Source: Candidatus Tectimicrobiota bacterium
GTDB lineage: Bacteria > JACPUC01
Direction: 5' to 3'
DNA length: 64,000 nucleotides
Assembly: GCA_016192455.1 (NCBI GenBank)
Contig: JACPUC010000007.1
Span: 62,001 to 126,000, forward strand
A program made the translations under genes and the position numbers. Every line of letters begins with the position of its first letter. The stretch's first letter is position 1. Shown in pieces: positions 32,816 through 40,562 of the stretch. The notes below the pieces were generated by a model, which did not search any database, was not told where the DNA came from, and saw only the letters and a list, made by a program, of their open reading frames with translations.

Positions 32816-33643
32816 TGCGACATCTTTCTCCCATCGAAACCCCTCGCTCACGAAACTTCCCGGTCCATGCTCTTCACCGGTGAAAGCGCCCTCGTGCATG
32901 GCCGTCTCCCCCTCCCTGACAGTGACCAGGCGCCCTGAAAGAGATGCGTGCGGCGCCTGGCCCTCATCCTTGCCGCAGGCGTGTGGCTGCGCGCCCGCAT
33001 GACCCCTCCGGGCCCCTCGGGGCCTCTCCCCGAGGATGAAGCCGGAGGCTCAGCTCTTCCGCCGTAAACTGACGCACCGAGGCAAGGAATCTTTCTCTAG
33101 GGTGAACGATTCTTCGTCGATTGGCAAGCTGATCCTTAGCATCTTGCCCTCCGCCTCGACGGGTGGTGAGCGGCGCCGTGGCGCTACGGCGCCATCGCCG
33201 CGAGCGTCGTCGCCGCAAGCGCGACCTTGCAGCCAGGGCATAGCCCCAAGGCGCTCACCGCCGCCCTGGGCGGGCCGTCTCCCGCCGGGCTTCCTCCCAC
33301 CACTCCCCTCACTTTGCCAGTGAACCCGTCGAGTCTCCTTCCCCTCCTGCCGCCCGGCATGTTGACCGTCGGACCCAACGTGTTGCGCCTTCACTCCAGG
33401 CAACCCTCCCGGTAGGTGGCGGGAAGCCACATCTACGTGGGGGCGCAGGGGCACCATCCGCCCCCGGCGCAGCGGCTGGGCCGTGCGCGCCCCACCCCGC
33501 CGCGGTCGGCAAGAAACCGCCGCCTCTCCCCCGCCGTGGCCCAACTATTGCTTGTAGAACACACAAAGTGAAGGTTTCTTGACTTCCCAGTCGAGACGCC
33601 TTACCCCAGGAGTGGCACACTGCGCAACGGAGAGGAGCCGACG
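32816..33643. other. Long control region before the gas vesicle cluster
   Basis: 828 bp without a convincing gene. It holds a sigma54 promoter match at 33537-33551 and, upstream, GAATC-15-GATTC dyad symmetry near 33088-33112 that could be part of an activator site. Minus-strand frames here are composition-driven. Confidence 0.55.
33537..33551 (+). promoter_or_regulatory. Sigma54 (-24/-12) promoter of the gas vesicle operon
   Basis: TGGCCCAACTATTGC: GG and GC doublets are exactly 12 bp apart, followed by TT, as in the TGGCAC-N5-TTGC consensus. It is about 93 bp before the GTG of the first cluster gene. An NtrC-type activator with an intact GAFTGA loop is encoded at the far end of the cluster. 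Confidence 0.7.
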
Positions 33644-34627
33644 GTGTTACGCCTCGACGAGAGCCCCATCATCCTCTTCGGCGGCAAGGGGGGCGTCGGA
33701 AAGACAACCTGCGCCTGCGCCGCCGCGGTCCATCTCGCCAGCCGAGGCAAGAAGACCCTCGTTATCTCAACCGACCCAGCTCATTCCCTGGGCGATAGCC
33801 TGGGGCAACGTCTGGGGGATGAGATGACGCAGATCACGGCGCTGCCCTCCCTCACTGCTCTCGAGCTGAACGCGGCGAAGTCCCTGCGGGAGTTCAAGGA
33901 AGAGTATGAGGAGGAGATTCTCTCCCTCCTGCGCACGGGAAGCTACCTCGATGATGCCGATCTCGCCGAGATTCTCTCCCTGAGCATCCCCGGCTTGGAT
34001 GAGGTGATGGGGTTCAAACGCATCACCGATCTCCTCGCCAGCGCCCGAGCTGACCACGTTCTCATCGATACCGCCCCGACCGGCCATGCCCTGCGCCTCC
34101 TCATGATGCCGGAGCTTGCCGACCAGTGGGTAAAGGTGCTCGCAAGCCTGCGCTGGAAGTACCGCCGGATGGTCACGCAGCTCGTCGGCGGGGTGGCGGC
34201 CGAGCGCGGCGACGACTTCCTCCTTACTCTGAAGCGCAGCGTGAAACGCATGCGCACCTGGCTGCGGGATCGACGGCGCACCCAGTTTGTCGTCGTCACC
34301 ATCCCGGAGTACCTGGCGGTACGCGAGACCCAACACCTCGTCGAGGAGCTGCGCGCCGCCCACGTGCCGCTGCGGCACCTGATCATCAACCACGTGCGGG
34401 CCGGCGGCGCCCTTCCCTGTCCGTTCTGCGCCGAGGCGCGCATGGCCCAGCAACCGTACATCGCCGCGCTGCGCGCCGCCTATCCCGACCTCGCGGTAAC
34501 CCTCATGATCCAGGAGCCGCGCGAGGTGCGCGGCCTCAATGCCTTGCGCTGTGTGGGGCGGCAGCTCTTCGACCGGCTTGAACCTCGCGGCCTCAGCGAG
34601 CACCTCCTGCACGCACCGGCGGGCTAG
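33644..34627 (+). CDS. Get3/ArsA-type ATPase at the head of the gas vesicle operon
   Basis: 327 residues; GTG 33644 has AGAGGAG 6 nt upstream. Deviant Walker A FGGKGGVGKTTCACAAA (residues about 7-23), switch I STDPAHSLGDSLG, and switch II LIDTAPTGHALRLLMMP are those of ArsA/Get3 ATPases. A CPFC pair (near residue 263) matches the zinc-clasp CxxC of Get3 dimers. No arsenic genes are nearby. Get3 carries hydrophobic tail-anchored proteins. In this position an analogous role in handling hydrophobic GvpA-family subunits or a vesicle assembly complex is plausible but is inference. Only about 100 bp separate it from the first gvpF/L gene, same strand, so it is probably the first gene of the sigma54-dependent operon. 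Confidence 0.82.
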   Translation: MLRLDESPIILFGGKGGVGKTTCACAAAVHLASRGKKTLVISTDPAHSLGDSLGQRLGDEMTQITALPSLTALELNAAKSLREFKEEYEEEILSLLRTGSYLDDADLAEILSLSIPGLDEVMGFKRITDLLASARADHVLIDTAPTGHALRLLMMPELADQWVKVLASLRWKYRRMVTQLVGGVAAERGDDFLLTLKRSVKRMRTWLRDRRRTQFVVVTIPEYLAVRETQHLVEELRAAHVPLRHLIINHVRAGGALPCPFCAEARMAQQPYIAALRAAYPDLAVTLMIQEPREVRGLNALRCVGRQLFDRLEPRGLSEHLLHAPAG

Positions 34628-34728
34628 CGACGCGGCGCGGAGGCGCGAGCGGCGCAAAAGAGATGGCGCGGCAAGCGCGCCAGAGAGCCTGGAGATGCCA
34701 GCGAGCGGCGGAGGCGGAGGAAGGAATC

Positions 34729-35778
34729 ATGGGAGTGCGGCTCTACTGCATTGTTGAGAAGGCCACGGCGCCGAGCAGCGCGGTGCCGCAGCTTCCGGAG
34801 CTGGCGCTCGGCAGCATTCAGTACCGGGACCTCCTGGCGCTGACGAGTCGTGAGCTGCAGGCGGGGCTTGCCGATCTCGACGAGGCGGCGCTGCGCGAGC
34901 AGCTTGCGCGCCACCACCGGGTGAATGAGGCGGCGGCGAAGCTTGGGGCGGTGGTGCCGCTGCGGTTCGGCACCATCGCCGCCAACCACCGCGAGGTGCG
35001 GGCCCTCCTGAAGCACGGCTACATCGAGCTGCGCAGGCTGCTTGAAAAAGTGCGCGATCGGGTGGAGGTGGTGGTGCACGGGCGCCTCGACCGCGCGCTC
35101 ATCCTGCACCAGATCGCCCGCCAGGATGGCGAGGTGCAGCGCCTGCGCGCCGCCCCCCCGAGCACCGATCCCGAGACCTGCCGCGAGCAGCAGATCGCCC
35201 TCGGGAAGGCGGTGTACGAGGCCATCCATGCCTATGAACGCGGCTGCATCGCGGAGGTGCGCGCACGGCTTGGCAGGCATGCGGAGGAGGCTGCGGAGGG
35301 ACGCTTGCTGGCGGAGGAGATGGTGCTGAACCTCGGCTTCCTGGTCAGGAGCTTGGAAATCCCGGCATTCCGCGCCGCCCTCGCGGAGCTCAACCGCTCG
35401 TTCGCGGGCAACCTCATCTTGACCTGGCACGGTCCCTTGCCGCCTTACAGCTTCGCGAGCCTGCAGTTCCACCACGTCGAGTTCGAGCGCATCGACGCGG
35501 CGCGGCGGAATCTGGGCCTCGACGAAGAGGCGACGACGGCGGAGATCACCACCGCCTACCACGACCTGGCGCGCCGCTTCCATCCCGACGGCGCGGGCAA
35601 TGGCGAGGGCGCCGAGACCTTCAAGGAGCTGAGCGCGGCGCGGGCGATTTTGCTGCGTTACTGCCAGAACTACCGCTACTCATTCCGACGCGAGGCCGTG
35701 GCGCGCAGCGTCATCGTCCGGGCCACCGACGCGGCGGCGGACTACACGCGGAGTCTCACCTATGTCGAAGCCTCCTGA
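34729..35778 (+). CDS. gvpF: GvpF/GvpL-family gas vesicle protein fused to a C-terminal J-domain
   Basis: 349 residues from ATG 34729 (GGAGGAAGGA upstream). Residues 1-250 are GvpF/L-like: MGVRLYCIVEK start, VVPLRFGTIAANHREVRALL, conserved LAEEMVLNLGFLVRS, and the family end WHGPLPPYSFASLQF. Residues about 254-312 form a J-domain: ARRNLGLDEEATTAEITTAY, DLARRFHPDGAG with an intact HPD (residues 285-287), then FKELSAARAILLRY. J-domains stimulate Hsp70 ATPase, so this protein could recruit DnaK to vesicle assembly. GvpF/L proteins are minor structural or assembly factors that contact GvpA. It overlaps the next gvpF/L gene by 17 bp. Confidence 0.85.
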   Translation: MGVRLYCIVEKATAPSSAVPQLPELALGSIQYRDLLALTSRELQAGLADLDEAALREQLARHHRVNEAAAKLGAVVPLRFGTIAANHREVRALLKHGYIELRRLLEKVRDRVEVVVHGRLDRALILHQIARQDGEVQRLRAAPPSTDPETCREQQIALGKAVYEAIHAYERGCIAEVRARLGRHAEEAAEGRLLAEEMVLNLGFLVRSLEIPAFRAALAELNRSFAGNLILTWHGPLPPYSFASLQFHHVEFERIDAARRNLGLDEEATTAEITTAYHDLARRFHPDGAGNGEGAETFKELSAARAILLRYCQNYRYSFRREAVARSVIVRATDAAADYTRSLTYVEAS

Positions 35779-36547
35779 GGCCGGCGTCTACTGCTACGGC
35801 ATCTGCCGCAGCTCAACCCCGCGGAGCTTCGGCCCCCTCGGCATCGGCGCGCACGGTGACGAGGTGCGGACCCTCGCCGTCGGGGAGATCGCCGCGGTGG
35901 TGAGCTGCTCGCCGGCCGGCACGTACCGCGTCTCGCGCCAGAACGTCCTGGCCCATCAGCAAGTCCTCGAGGCCGTCATGCCGCACTCGCCGGTGCTGCC
36001 GATCCGTTTCAGCACCGTCGCCGACTCCGCCGCGCAGGTCATCGCCGTTCTGGAATCCCGCTACGAGGAATTCGACCACCTCCTCGAACGCATGACGGGG
36101 AAGCATGAGCTGGGCGTGAAGGCGATCTACCGCGAGGCCGTCATCTATGCGGAGCTCGTCGAGGCTGAGCCACGCATTCAGCGCCTGAAACAACGGCTCA
36201 CGGGAACGCGTCTCGAGGAGAGCTACTACCCGCGTCTCGAGCTGGGTCGCCTCGTGGAGGCCGCCCTGGCGGCGAAGCGCGAGCGGGAGGGGGCGGCTCT
36301 CCTCGCCCTCCTGGCGCCGCATGCGGTGGAGCACCGACAGGGGCGGCTGTTGCACGAGCGGATGCTCCTAAATGCGGCCTTCCTTGTCGAGAAGGCCCGG
36401 GAACGCTCCTTCGATGAGGTCGTGGAGGAGCTGTCGCGGCGACACGACGCGCGCATAGAGCTGCGGTACGTGGGCCCCATGCCGCCCTACAACTTCGTGA
36501 ACCTCACGATCAACCTGCGCGCCGAGCGTGCGCCCTCGCCGCGCTAG
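35762..36547 (+). CDS. gvpL: GvpF/GvpL-family gas vesicle protein, paralogue 2
   Basis: 261 residues, close to the usual GvpF/L size. ATG 35762 lies inside the last codons of the J-domain fusion, indicating coupled translation. Family marks: GVYCYGICRSS start, VLPIRFSTVADSAAQVIAVL, LGVKAIYREAVIYAELV, LLHERMLLNAAFLVEKARE, and the end ELRYVGPMPPYNFVNLTI. No extra domain. Expected to bind GvpA and help start or shape the vesicle wall in the cytoplasm. One of four family members in the cluster, which may be subunits of a hetero-oligomeric assembly complex. Confidence 0.9.
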   Translation: MSKPPEAGVYCYGICRSSTPRSFGPLGIGAHGDEVRTLAVGEIAAVVSCSPAGTYRVSRQNVLAHQQVLEAVMPHSPVLPIRFSTVADSAAQVIAVLESRYEEFDHLLERMTGKHELGVKAIYREAVIYAELVEAEPRIQRLKQRLTGTRLEESYYPRLELGRLVEAALAAKREREGAALLALLAPHAVEHRQGRLLHERMLLNAAFLVEKARERSFDEVVEELSRRHDARIELRYVGPMPPYNFVNLTINLRAERAPSPR

Positions 36548-36578
36548 GTTGCCTGAAGCAGCCTGGGGGAGAACTTCC

Positions 36579-36809
36579 ATGTTCCTTCTCGACGATCTTC
36601 TCCTGCTCCCTTTCCGCGGCTTGCTCGGCATCCTGAAGGAGATTCAGCGGCTCGCCGAGCAGGAGACCTCCGATCGCGCCAGGCTGCACGAGAAGTTGCT
36701 CTACGCGCAGCTCCAGTTTGAGCTCGATGAAATCACCGAGGCCGAGTACCAGCAGCGCGAGGAGGAGATTCTCCAGCGCTTGCAGCTCCTGGAAGAGGTT
36801 GAGCGCTGA
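36579..36809 (+). CDS. gvpG: Gas vesicle protein GvpG
   Basis: 76 residues, typical GvpG size. It begins MFLLDDLLLLPFRGLLGILK, the GvpG signature, followed by a charged helix (EIQRLAEQETSDRARLHEKL) and a Glu-rich C-terminal helix EEEILQRLQLLEEVER. An accessory protein needed for vesicle formation, found with GvpF/L in most clusters. Its stop shares a base with the start of the following gvpO-like gene (TGATG), so translation is coupled. Confidence 0.9.
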   Translation: MFLLDDLLLLPFRGLLGILKEIQRLAEQETSDRARLHEKLLYAQLQFELDEITEAEYQQREEEILQRLQLLEEVER

Positions 36810-37174
36810 TGCCGAGCAGACGACCCAGAACCTCGGAACGGCGAGGCGGCGACAACGGCGACCTTGAGGGCGCGGCTCCTCCTCAAGGTTGCGCTGAGAC
36901 GAGAGGACACCCTGCCATGCAGCTCAGAGAGGCGGGCGAGGCGGTGCGGCGGGCGCTCTCGGAGGTGCTCGCCAAGCGGGGCGAGATCGTCACCCTGCGC
37001 AGGACCGAGGAGGGGTGGGAGTCGCACGTCGAGGTAGTGGAAGAGAACGAGTACCTCAAGGCCCTCGGCAAGCATGTCGTGGATCGGAACTACTACGTGA
37101 TCGAGCTCAGCGAGGCGTTGGAGGTGGTCGCCTACGACCGCCTGGCGAAGAAGCCCCCGGCACGAGAAGAGTAA
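36809..37174 (+). CDS. gvpO: Gas vesicle protein GvpO
   Basis: 121 residues from ATG 36809, which overlaps the gvpG stop; ATG 36917 (MQLREAG) would give an 85-residue form without the Arg-rich head. The core EEGWESHVEVVEENEYLK and YYVIELSEALEVVAYDRLAK matches the GvpO family, where this beta-alpha unit is conserved. GvpO is essential for vesicles in haloarchaea; its action is not fully understood. It lies 3 bp before the next gvpF/L start. Confidence is high for family, moderate for the start. Confidence 0.82.
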   Translation: MPSRRPRTSERRGGDNGDLEGAAPPQGCAETRGHPAMQLREAGEAVRRALSEVLAKRGEIVTLRRTEEGWESHVEVVEENEYLKALGKHVVDRNYYVIELSEALEVVAYDRLAKKPPAREE

Positions 37175-37177
37175 CGC

Positions 37178-38110
37178 ATGGCTCCCCTGCAGACCCCTGA
37201 TACTCCCGCGCGCGGCCTCTACGCCTACGCTGTCCTCGAGCCCCACCGCCAACCGCCGCCTGGGGGGCCGCTTGGGGTCATCGGCATCGACGGCGCGAGC
37301 CCGGTGGAATTCGTCGGCCATGGAGCCGTCCTGGCCGCGGTGAGCGAGGTGGCACTCGAGGAGTTCACGGGCGAGCGTCTGAAGGCCAATCTCCAGGAGA
37401 TGCGCTGGCTCTCCCGCAGGGTTAGCGCCCACGAGGCCGTCGTGGAGCGCCTGATGGCATGGGGAACCCTGGCGCCCATGAAGTTCGGCACCCTCTTCTC
37501 GAGTCTCGCCGCGCTGCGGCGGTTTCTGCGCGCCTCCCATGAGGATCTGCGCGACACCCTGGCGGCGCTGCGCCTGCATGAGGAGTGGGGCGTGAAGGTC
37601 TACGGCCGTAGCCCAGCGGTGCGGACGCTGCGTCGCCGGCTGGAGGACGACCAGGAGCGCTTAGGCACGGAGCGGAGCGAGGCGGCGTCCCTGCCTGCCG
37701 GGCGCGCCTACTTCCAGCGCAAGCAAACCGAATGGGCGCTGCTGCGGGAGAGCGACGCGACCATGGAAGCCCTGGCGCGGCATATCCACGCCCTGCTCGG
37801 CGGCCAGGCGTCGCGCAGCGCGATCAGCCCCGCGCCGGGCGGCTTTCCCCTCGCTGCCGCGCCAGCGGAGCGCGGCGCGCAGGACCGTGGCGCAGAGGAG
37901 GGCGGCCCACGGGGGGGGACGAGGGAGAGCTGGGAACTGCTCCTCAATGCAGCCTACCTCGTGCCGCTCGGTAACCGGCAGCGCTTCCTGGCCTGCGCCG
38001 CCTGGTCAAACGACCAGCACCAGGCGCCTGGCCTGCGTCTGGCGATCACCGGCCCGTGGCCACCCTATCATTTCACCCCTTCATGCTGGAAGCGAGGTGC
38101 CCGTGTTTGA
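37178..38110 (+). CDS. GvpF/GvpL-family gas vesicle protein, paralogue 3 (with insertion)
   Basis: 310 residues from ATG 37178, 3 bp after the gvpO stop. GvpF/L marks: GLYAYAVLEP start, WGTLAPMKFGTLFSSLAALR, EEWGVKVYGR, and the end LAITGPWPPYHFTPS. It is longer than usual because of a low-complexity insert rich in Ala/Gly/Pro/Arg around residues 210-250, just before the conserved ELLLNAAYLVP segment. It overlaps the start of the following GvpA-family gene. Role as for the other paralogues; the insert may be a linker specific to this copy. Confidence 0.85.
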   Translation: MAPLQTPDTPARGLYAYAVLEPHRQPPPGGPLGVIGIDGASPVEFVGHGAVLAAVSEVALEEFTGERLKANLQEMRWLSRRVSAHEAVVERLMAWGTLAPMKFGTLFSSLAALRRFLRASHEDLRDTLAALRLHEEWGVKVYGRSPAVRTLRRRLEDDQERLGTERSEAASLPAGRAYFQRKQTEWALLRESDATMEALARHIHALLGGQASRSAISPAPGGFPLAAAPAERGAQDRGAEEGGPRGGTRESWELLLNAAYLVPLGNRQRFLACAAWSNDQHQAPGLRLAITGPWPPYHFTPSCWKRGARV

Positions 38111-38327
38111 CGACCCCATCGTTGAGAACGAGCAGACATCGATGCGGCGCGTAAAACTCGTCGAGGTCCTCGACCGGCTCCTCAACCGCGGGGTGTACCT
38201 GGAGGGAGACCTGACGCTGGCGGTTGCCAACATCGACCTCATCTACGTCGGGCTGCGCGTCCTCGTCAGCTCAATTGAGACGGCGCAGCGGATCGCCTCC
38301 CGGAGCGGCAGTGGAGCCTGCGAGTGA
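38103..38327 (+). CDS. GvpA-family minor protein (GvpJ/M/S type)
   Basis: 74 residues from GTG 38103, which overlaps the previous gene's stop; GAGG lies upstream. The core KLVEVLDRLLNRGVYLEGDL and LAVANIDLIYVGLRVLVSS follows the GvpA helix-strand-strand-helix pattern. The changes from GvpA (NRGVYLEGD in place of DKGIVIDAW) are those of minor paralogues such as GvpM, GvpJ or GvpS. Such proteins are thought to nucleate or cap the vesicle. Too short and divergent to choose the letter by eye. Confidence 0.83.
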   Translation: MFDDPIVENEQTSMRRVKLVEVLDRLLNRGVYLEGDLTLAVANIDLIYVGLRVLVSSIETAQRIASRSGSGACE

Positions 38328-38340
38328 GCTTGGAGGAAGC

Positions 38341-39099
38341 ATGAGCGGCGAACTCTACGTCTACGGCATCGTCGACAGCCGCTGCGGCCTGGCGATCGCG
38401 GGGCGCGGCATGGCCGGAGGCTCCTTGCAGCTCCTGGCCTGGCATGAGATCGGCGCCGTGGTCAGCAGCGGCGGCTCCTTCCCTCTGCGCTATGAGACCG
38501 AACACGTCCTGCACCACGAGCGCGTCCTGGAGCGGCTCATGAAGGGCCATAGCGTGCTTCCCTGTCGCTTCGACTTGCGCCTGCGGGACGAGGAGGAGGT
38601 GGCGGCGCTCCTGCAAGGGAAGTATGCCGCATTCCGGGCAAACTTGCGGCGCGTCGCGGACACGCAGGAGTGGTGCGTGAGAGCGCTGTGGGACCCCGAG
38701 GAGCTGGCCGCCTGGGAAGAGCTGTCGCCCCATGGAAGTTCTGAACGCATCAACGTCGATGTCTCGGATTCGCCTGACGGCGGCGCGGCCTACCTGCTCC
38801 GCAAGTGCCAGGCCTGGCGGCGGGAGGCGCTCCTGCATGACTTCGCCGAGACCCTCATCGAGGCGGTCCACGAGCCTCTCCAACGTCATGCCCAGGAGAG
38901 CCTCACGCGCAAGTGCCTGAGCGAGCGACTCATTCTCGCCGCCGCCTATCTGGTGCCGCGATGCCGGGCTGCCGAGTTTGTGGCCTGCTTCCGCCGCCAA
39001 CGTCTGGCGTTCGCGCATCTCCAGTTTCTCCTTAGCGGACCCTGGCCGCCCAGCAGCTTCATCGACGAAGAGCTGCGGGGGCCGCTCATGGTCACCTGA
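38341..39099 (+). CDS. GvpF/GvpL-family gas vesicle protein, paralogue 4
   Basis: 252 residues from ATG 38341 (GGAGGAAGC upstream), 13 bp after the GvpA-family gene. Begins MSGELYVYGIVDSRCGLAIA, then VLPCRFDLRLRDEEEVAALL, EWCVRALWDPEEL, RLILAAAYLVPRCRAAEF and the family end LLSGPWPPSSFIDEE. It has the GvpF/L frame but is more divergent from paralogues 1-3. Presumed assembly factor contacting GvpA or the neighbouring minor protein. Confidence 0.87.
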   Translation: MSGELYVYGIVDSRCGLAIAGRGMAGGSLQLLAWHEIGAVVSSGGSFPLRYETEHVLHHERVLERLMKGHSVLPCRFDLRLRDEEEVAALLQGKYAAFRANLRRVADTQEWCVRALWDPEELAAWEELSPHGSSERINVDVSDSPDGGAAYLLRKCQAWRREALLHDFAETLIEAVHEPLQRHAQESLTRKCLSERLILAAAYLVPRCRAAEFVACFRRQRLAFAHLQFLLSGPWPPSSFIDEELRGPLMVT

Positions 39100-39151
39100 G
39101 ACGGCTCTGCCGAGAAGGGCGCCGCGGCTGAAAAGGTAGAATGGGGGGAAC

Positions 39152-39493
39152 ATGTTTAACGAGTCGACCATTCACGGTGAGCGACTGGAGGACTTCGCCG
39201 CTGAGATGGAAAGGATCGCCAAGCCTCGCGCGCGGCGCATCAATGCAGATCCAGAGCGCGCCGAACAAGGGCTGGCCAAGCTGGTGCTGACACTCATCGA
39301 GCTGCTGCGCCAGCTCCTCGAACGGCAGGCGGTGCGGCGGGTCGAGGCCGGCAGCCTGAGCGCCGATGAGGTGGAGCGGCTGGGTCTGACGCTCATGAAG
39401 CTCGAGGCGAAGATGGAAGAGCTGAAATCCCTCTTCGGTCTGCATGATCAGGATCTCAACCTGAACCTGGGGCCGTTCGGCGATCTCCTCTAG
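39152..39493 (+). CDS. gvpK: Gas vesicle protein GvpK
   Basis: 113 residues. The family signature RINADPERAEQGLAKLVLTL is complete, followed by IELLRQLLERQAVRRVEAGS, LSADEVERLGLTLMKLEAKM and EELKSLFGL. GvpK is a conserved accessory protein required for vesicle formation in several organisms. ATG 39152 has a GGGG stretch upstream. It is the last gene of the first gvp block before a 306-bp gap. Confidence 0.93.
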   Translation: MFNESTIHGERLEDFAAEMERIAKPRARRINADPERAEQGLAKLVLTLIELLRQLLERQAVRRVEAGSLSADEVERLGLTLMKLEAKMEELKSLFGLHDQDLNLNLGPFGDLL

Positions 39494-39799
39494 CCTGGCG
39501 GCGCACCTTCCCAGGTTGGCGCGCCGGCGCGAGAGAAACCCCTGAGGAAGGCGGCAGCGGCCCGAAGAAAGGAGTCAGGCTGGCATCGAGATAAAGCATA
39601 ACTTGCTCTTGGATAAGGTACGAAACATACTTTTGTTCTCGGCGCTGACCTGTCAGGCGATGTCGAGCGACCCCCAGGGGACGCGCGCAGGCCAGGAGGC
39701 GACGGTGCGGCGCCAGGCGTGGGAGCAGGCGGGCGCGCGGATGAGCGCGACAGATCACGCCCGCGGCGAAATCAGGAAGCTGAGTAAGGAGGGTCAACG
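39494..39799. other. Spacer between the two gvp blocks, with an AT-rich promoter island
   Basis: 306 bp with no gene. AT-rich at 39590-39640, where a sigma70-type pair can be read. The rest is high-GC. Confidence 0.55.
39603..39631 (+). promoter_or_regulatory. Candidate sigma70 promoter for the second gvp block
   Basis: TTGCTC (39603-39608), 17 bp, CATACT (39626-39631), in the only AT-rich patch of the cluster. It lies about 170 bp before the 130-residue helical protein gene. Confidence 0.45.
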
Positions 39800-40192
39800 A
39801 TGTCGTGGAGCACAGAGATGCAGGCACTTCGGATGGAGATTGAGTCTTCGTTCAAGGATCGACGCCAGATGCTCCTTGGCCTGCAGCGGCGGGAGTACGC
39901 GCGCAAGGAGAGCTGCGCTGATTTCATGACGGCGCTGCACACGGCGCAGGGCGAACAGACGCGGGCGCTGTGGGCAATGCTCGGTGAGAGCCGGCGCCAG
40001 GGCCGGCAGCGTTTCAACACGCTCATGGAGGGCTGCAAGGCGAAGCGGCGCGAACACCGCGAAATCCTCGCGGCCCTGTTCCGTTCCAGTCGCGCCAGCC
40101 TTGCGGCGCTGCGCCGCGCCTTGGAGCAGAGCGGTGAGGAGTGGCGCGCCATGCGGAGCAGAATTGCCGCGGGTGTCGGCGCGCCGCACTAG
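39800..40192 (+). CDS. All-helical repeat protein of the gas vesicle cluster, GvpC candidate
   Basis: 130 residues, ATG 39800. No known family was recognised with certainty. The sequence is a charged helix throughout, with hydrophobic clusters recurring about every 15 residues: ADFMTAL, RALWAML, QRFNTLM, REILAALF, SLAALRRAL, each separated by Arg/Glu/Gln-rich stretches such as GESRRQGRQ and CKAKRREHRE. Cyanobacterial GvpC has amphipathic helical repeats of about 33 residues that bind the vesicle surface, and no recognisable gvpC is present elsewhere here. It is a reasonable candidate for a GvpC analogue or a vesicle-bound stiffening protein; that is inference from pattern and position only. 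Confidence 0.6.
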   Translation: MSWSTEMQALRMEIESSFKDRRQMLLGLQRREYARKESCADFMTALHTAQGEQTRALWAMLGESRRQGRQRFNTLMEGCKAKRREHREILAALFRSSRASLAALRRALEQSGEEWRAMRSRIAAGVGAPH

Positions 40193-40562
40193 GAGCTGTC
40201 GCCGGCCGTTGTGAAGTCGTGCTCCTCGACCGGGCAGGTGGAGGCGCGAGCAACAACCCGCCCTACAGTAAGCAGGGCGAGCAGCATGGGGAGAGCCACC
40301 GGTAGCGCCTCCGCTGCCGCTGCCGTGGGAGAGTCCGAAGGAGCGGCGCAGCCGACGACCGACGCCGCGCGCTCAGCGCCGTCGCCGGCTGCGCGACGTT
40401 GCGACAGAGCAGCGCGCCGTTCGCCCGCGTGGTTCCAGACTCGTGGTTCCAGACCACGGGACCCGACACGGCAGGCGAAGCCGACAGGGGGTGTTCCCGG
40501 CCCGCGCGGGGGGTGATCTCAACGCCCACACCACGCGCCCCTGGCGCCCACCAAGGAGCTGC
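40193..40562. other. Spacer before gvpJ with a tandem repeat
   Basis: 370 bp without a convincing gene; a low-complexity frame at 40211-40516 is judged spurious. Contains a 13-bp repeat copied twice with a 14-bp period and a CGTGGT/ACCACG dyad, about 110-135 bp before gvpJ. Confidence 0.5.
40428..40460. repeat. Tandem 13-bp repeat with trailing dyad
   Basis: CGTGGTTCCAGAC at 40428-40440 and again at 40442-40454, followed by CACGG so that CGTGGT/ACCACG can pair. It could be a regulator site upstream of gvpJ-gvpN or just a local duplication. Confidence 0.6.

Noticed and set aside
33050-33544. 164-codon minus-strand frame in the gas vesicle control region
   Set aside because: Gly/Arg-rich, no motif, and it covers the sigma54 promoter region.
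33613-33626. TGGCACACTGCGCA as sigma54 promoter
   Set aside because: Looks like the -24 box, but the GG-GC distance is 10 bp in place of 12.
33644-34627. Arsenite pump ATPase ArsA
   Set aside because: No ArsB, ArsD or ArsR nearby; single ATPase domain with a CxxC clasp fits the Get3-like side of the family better.
40211-40516. 101-codon frame between the helical protein and gvpJ
   Set aside because: Low-complexity Ala/Ser/Arg/Pro content and no good ribosome site.
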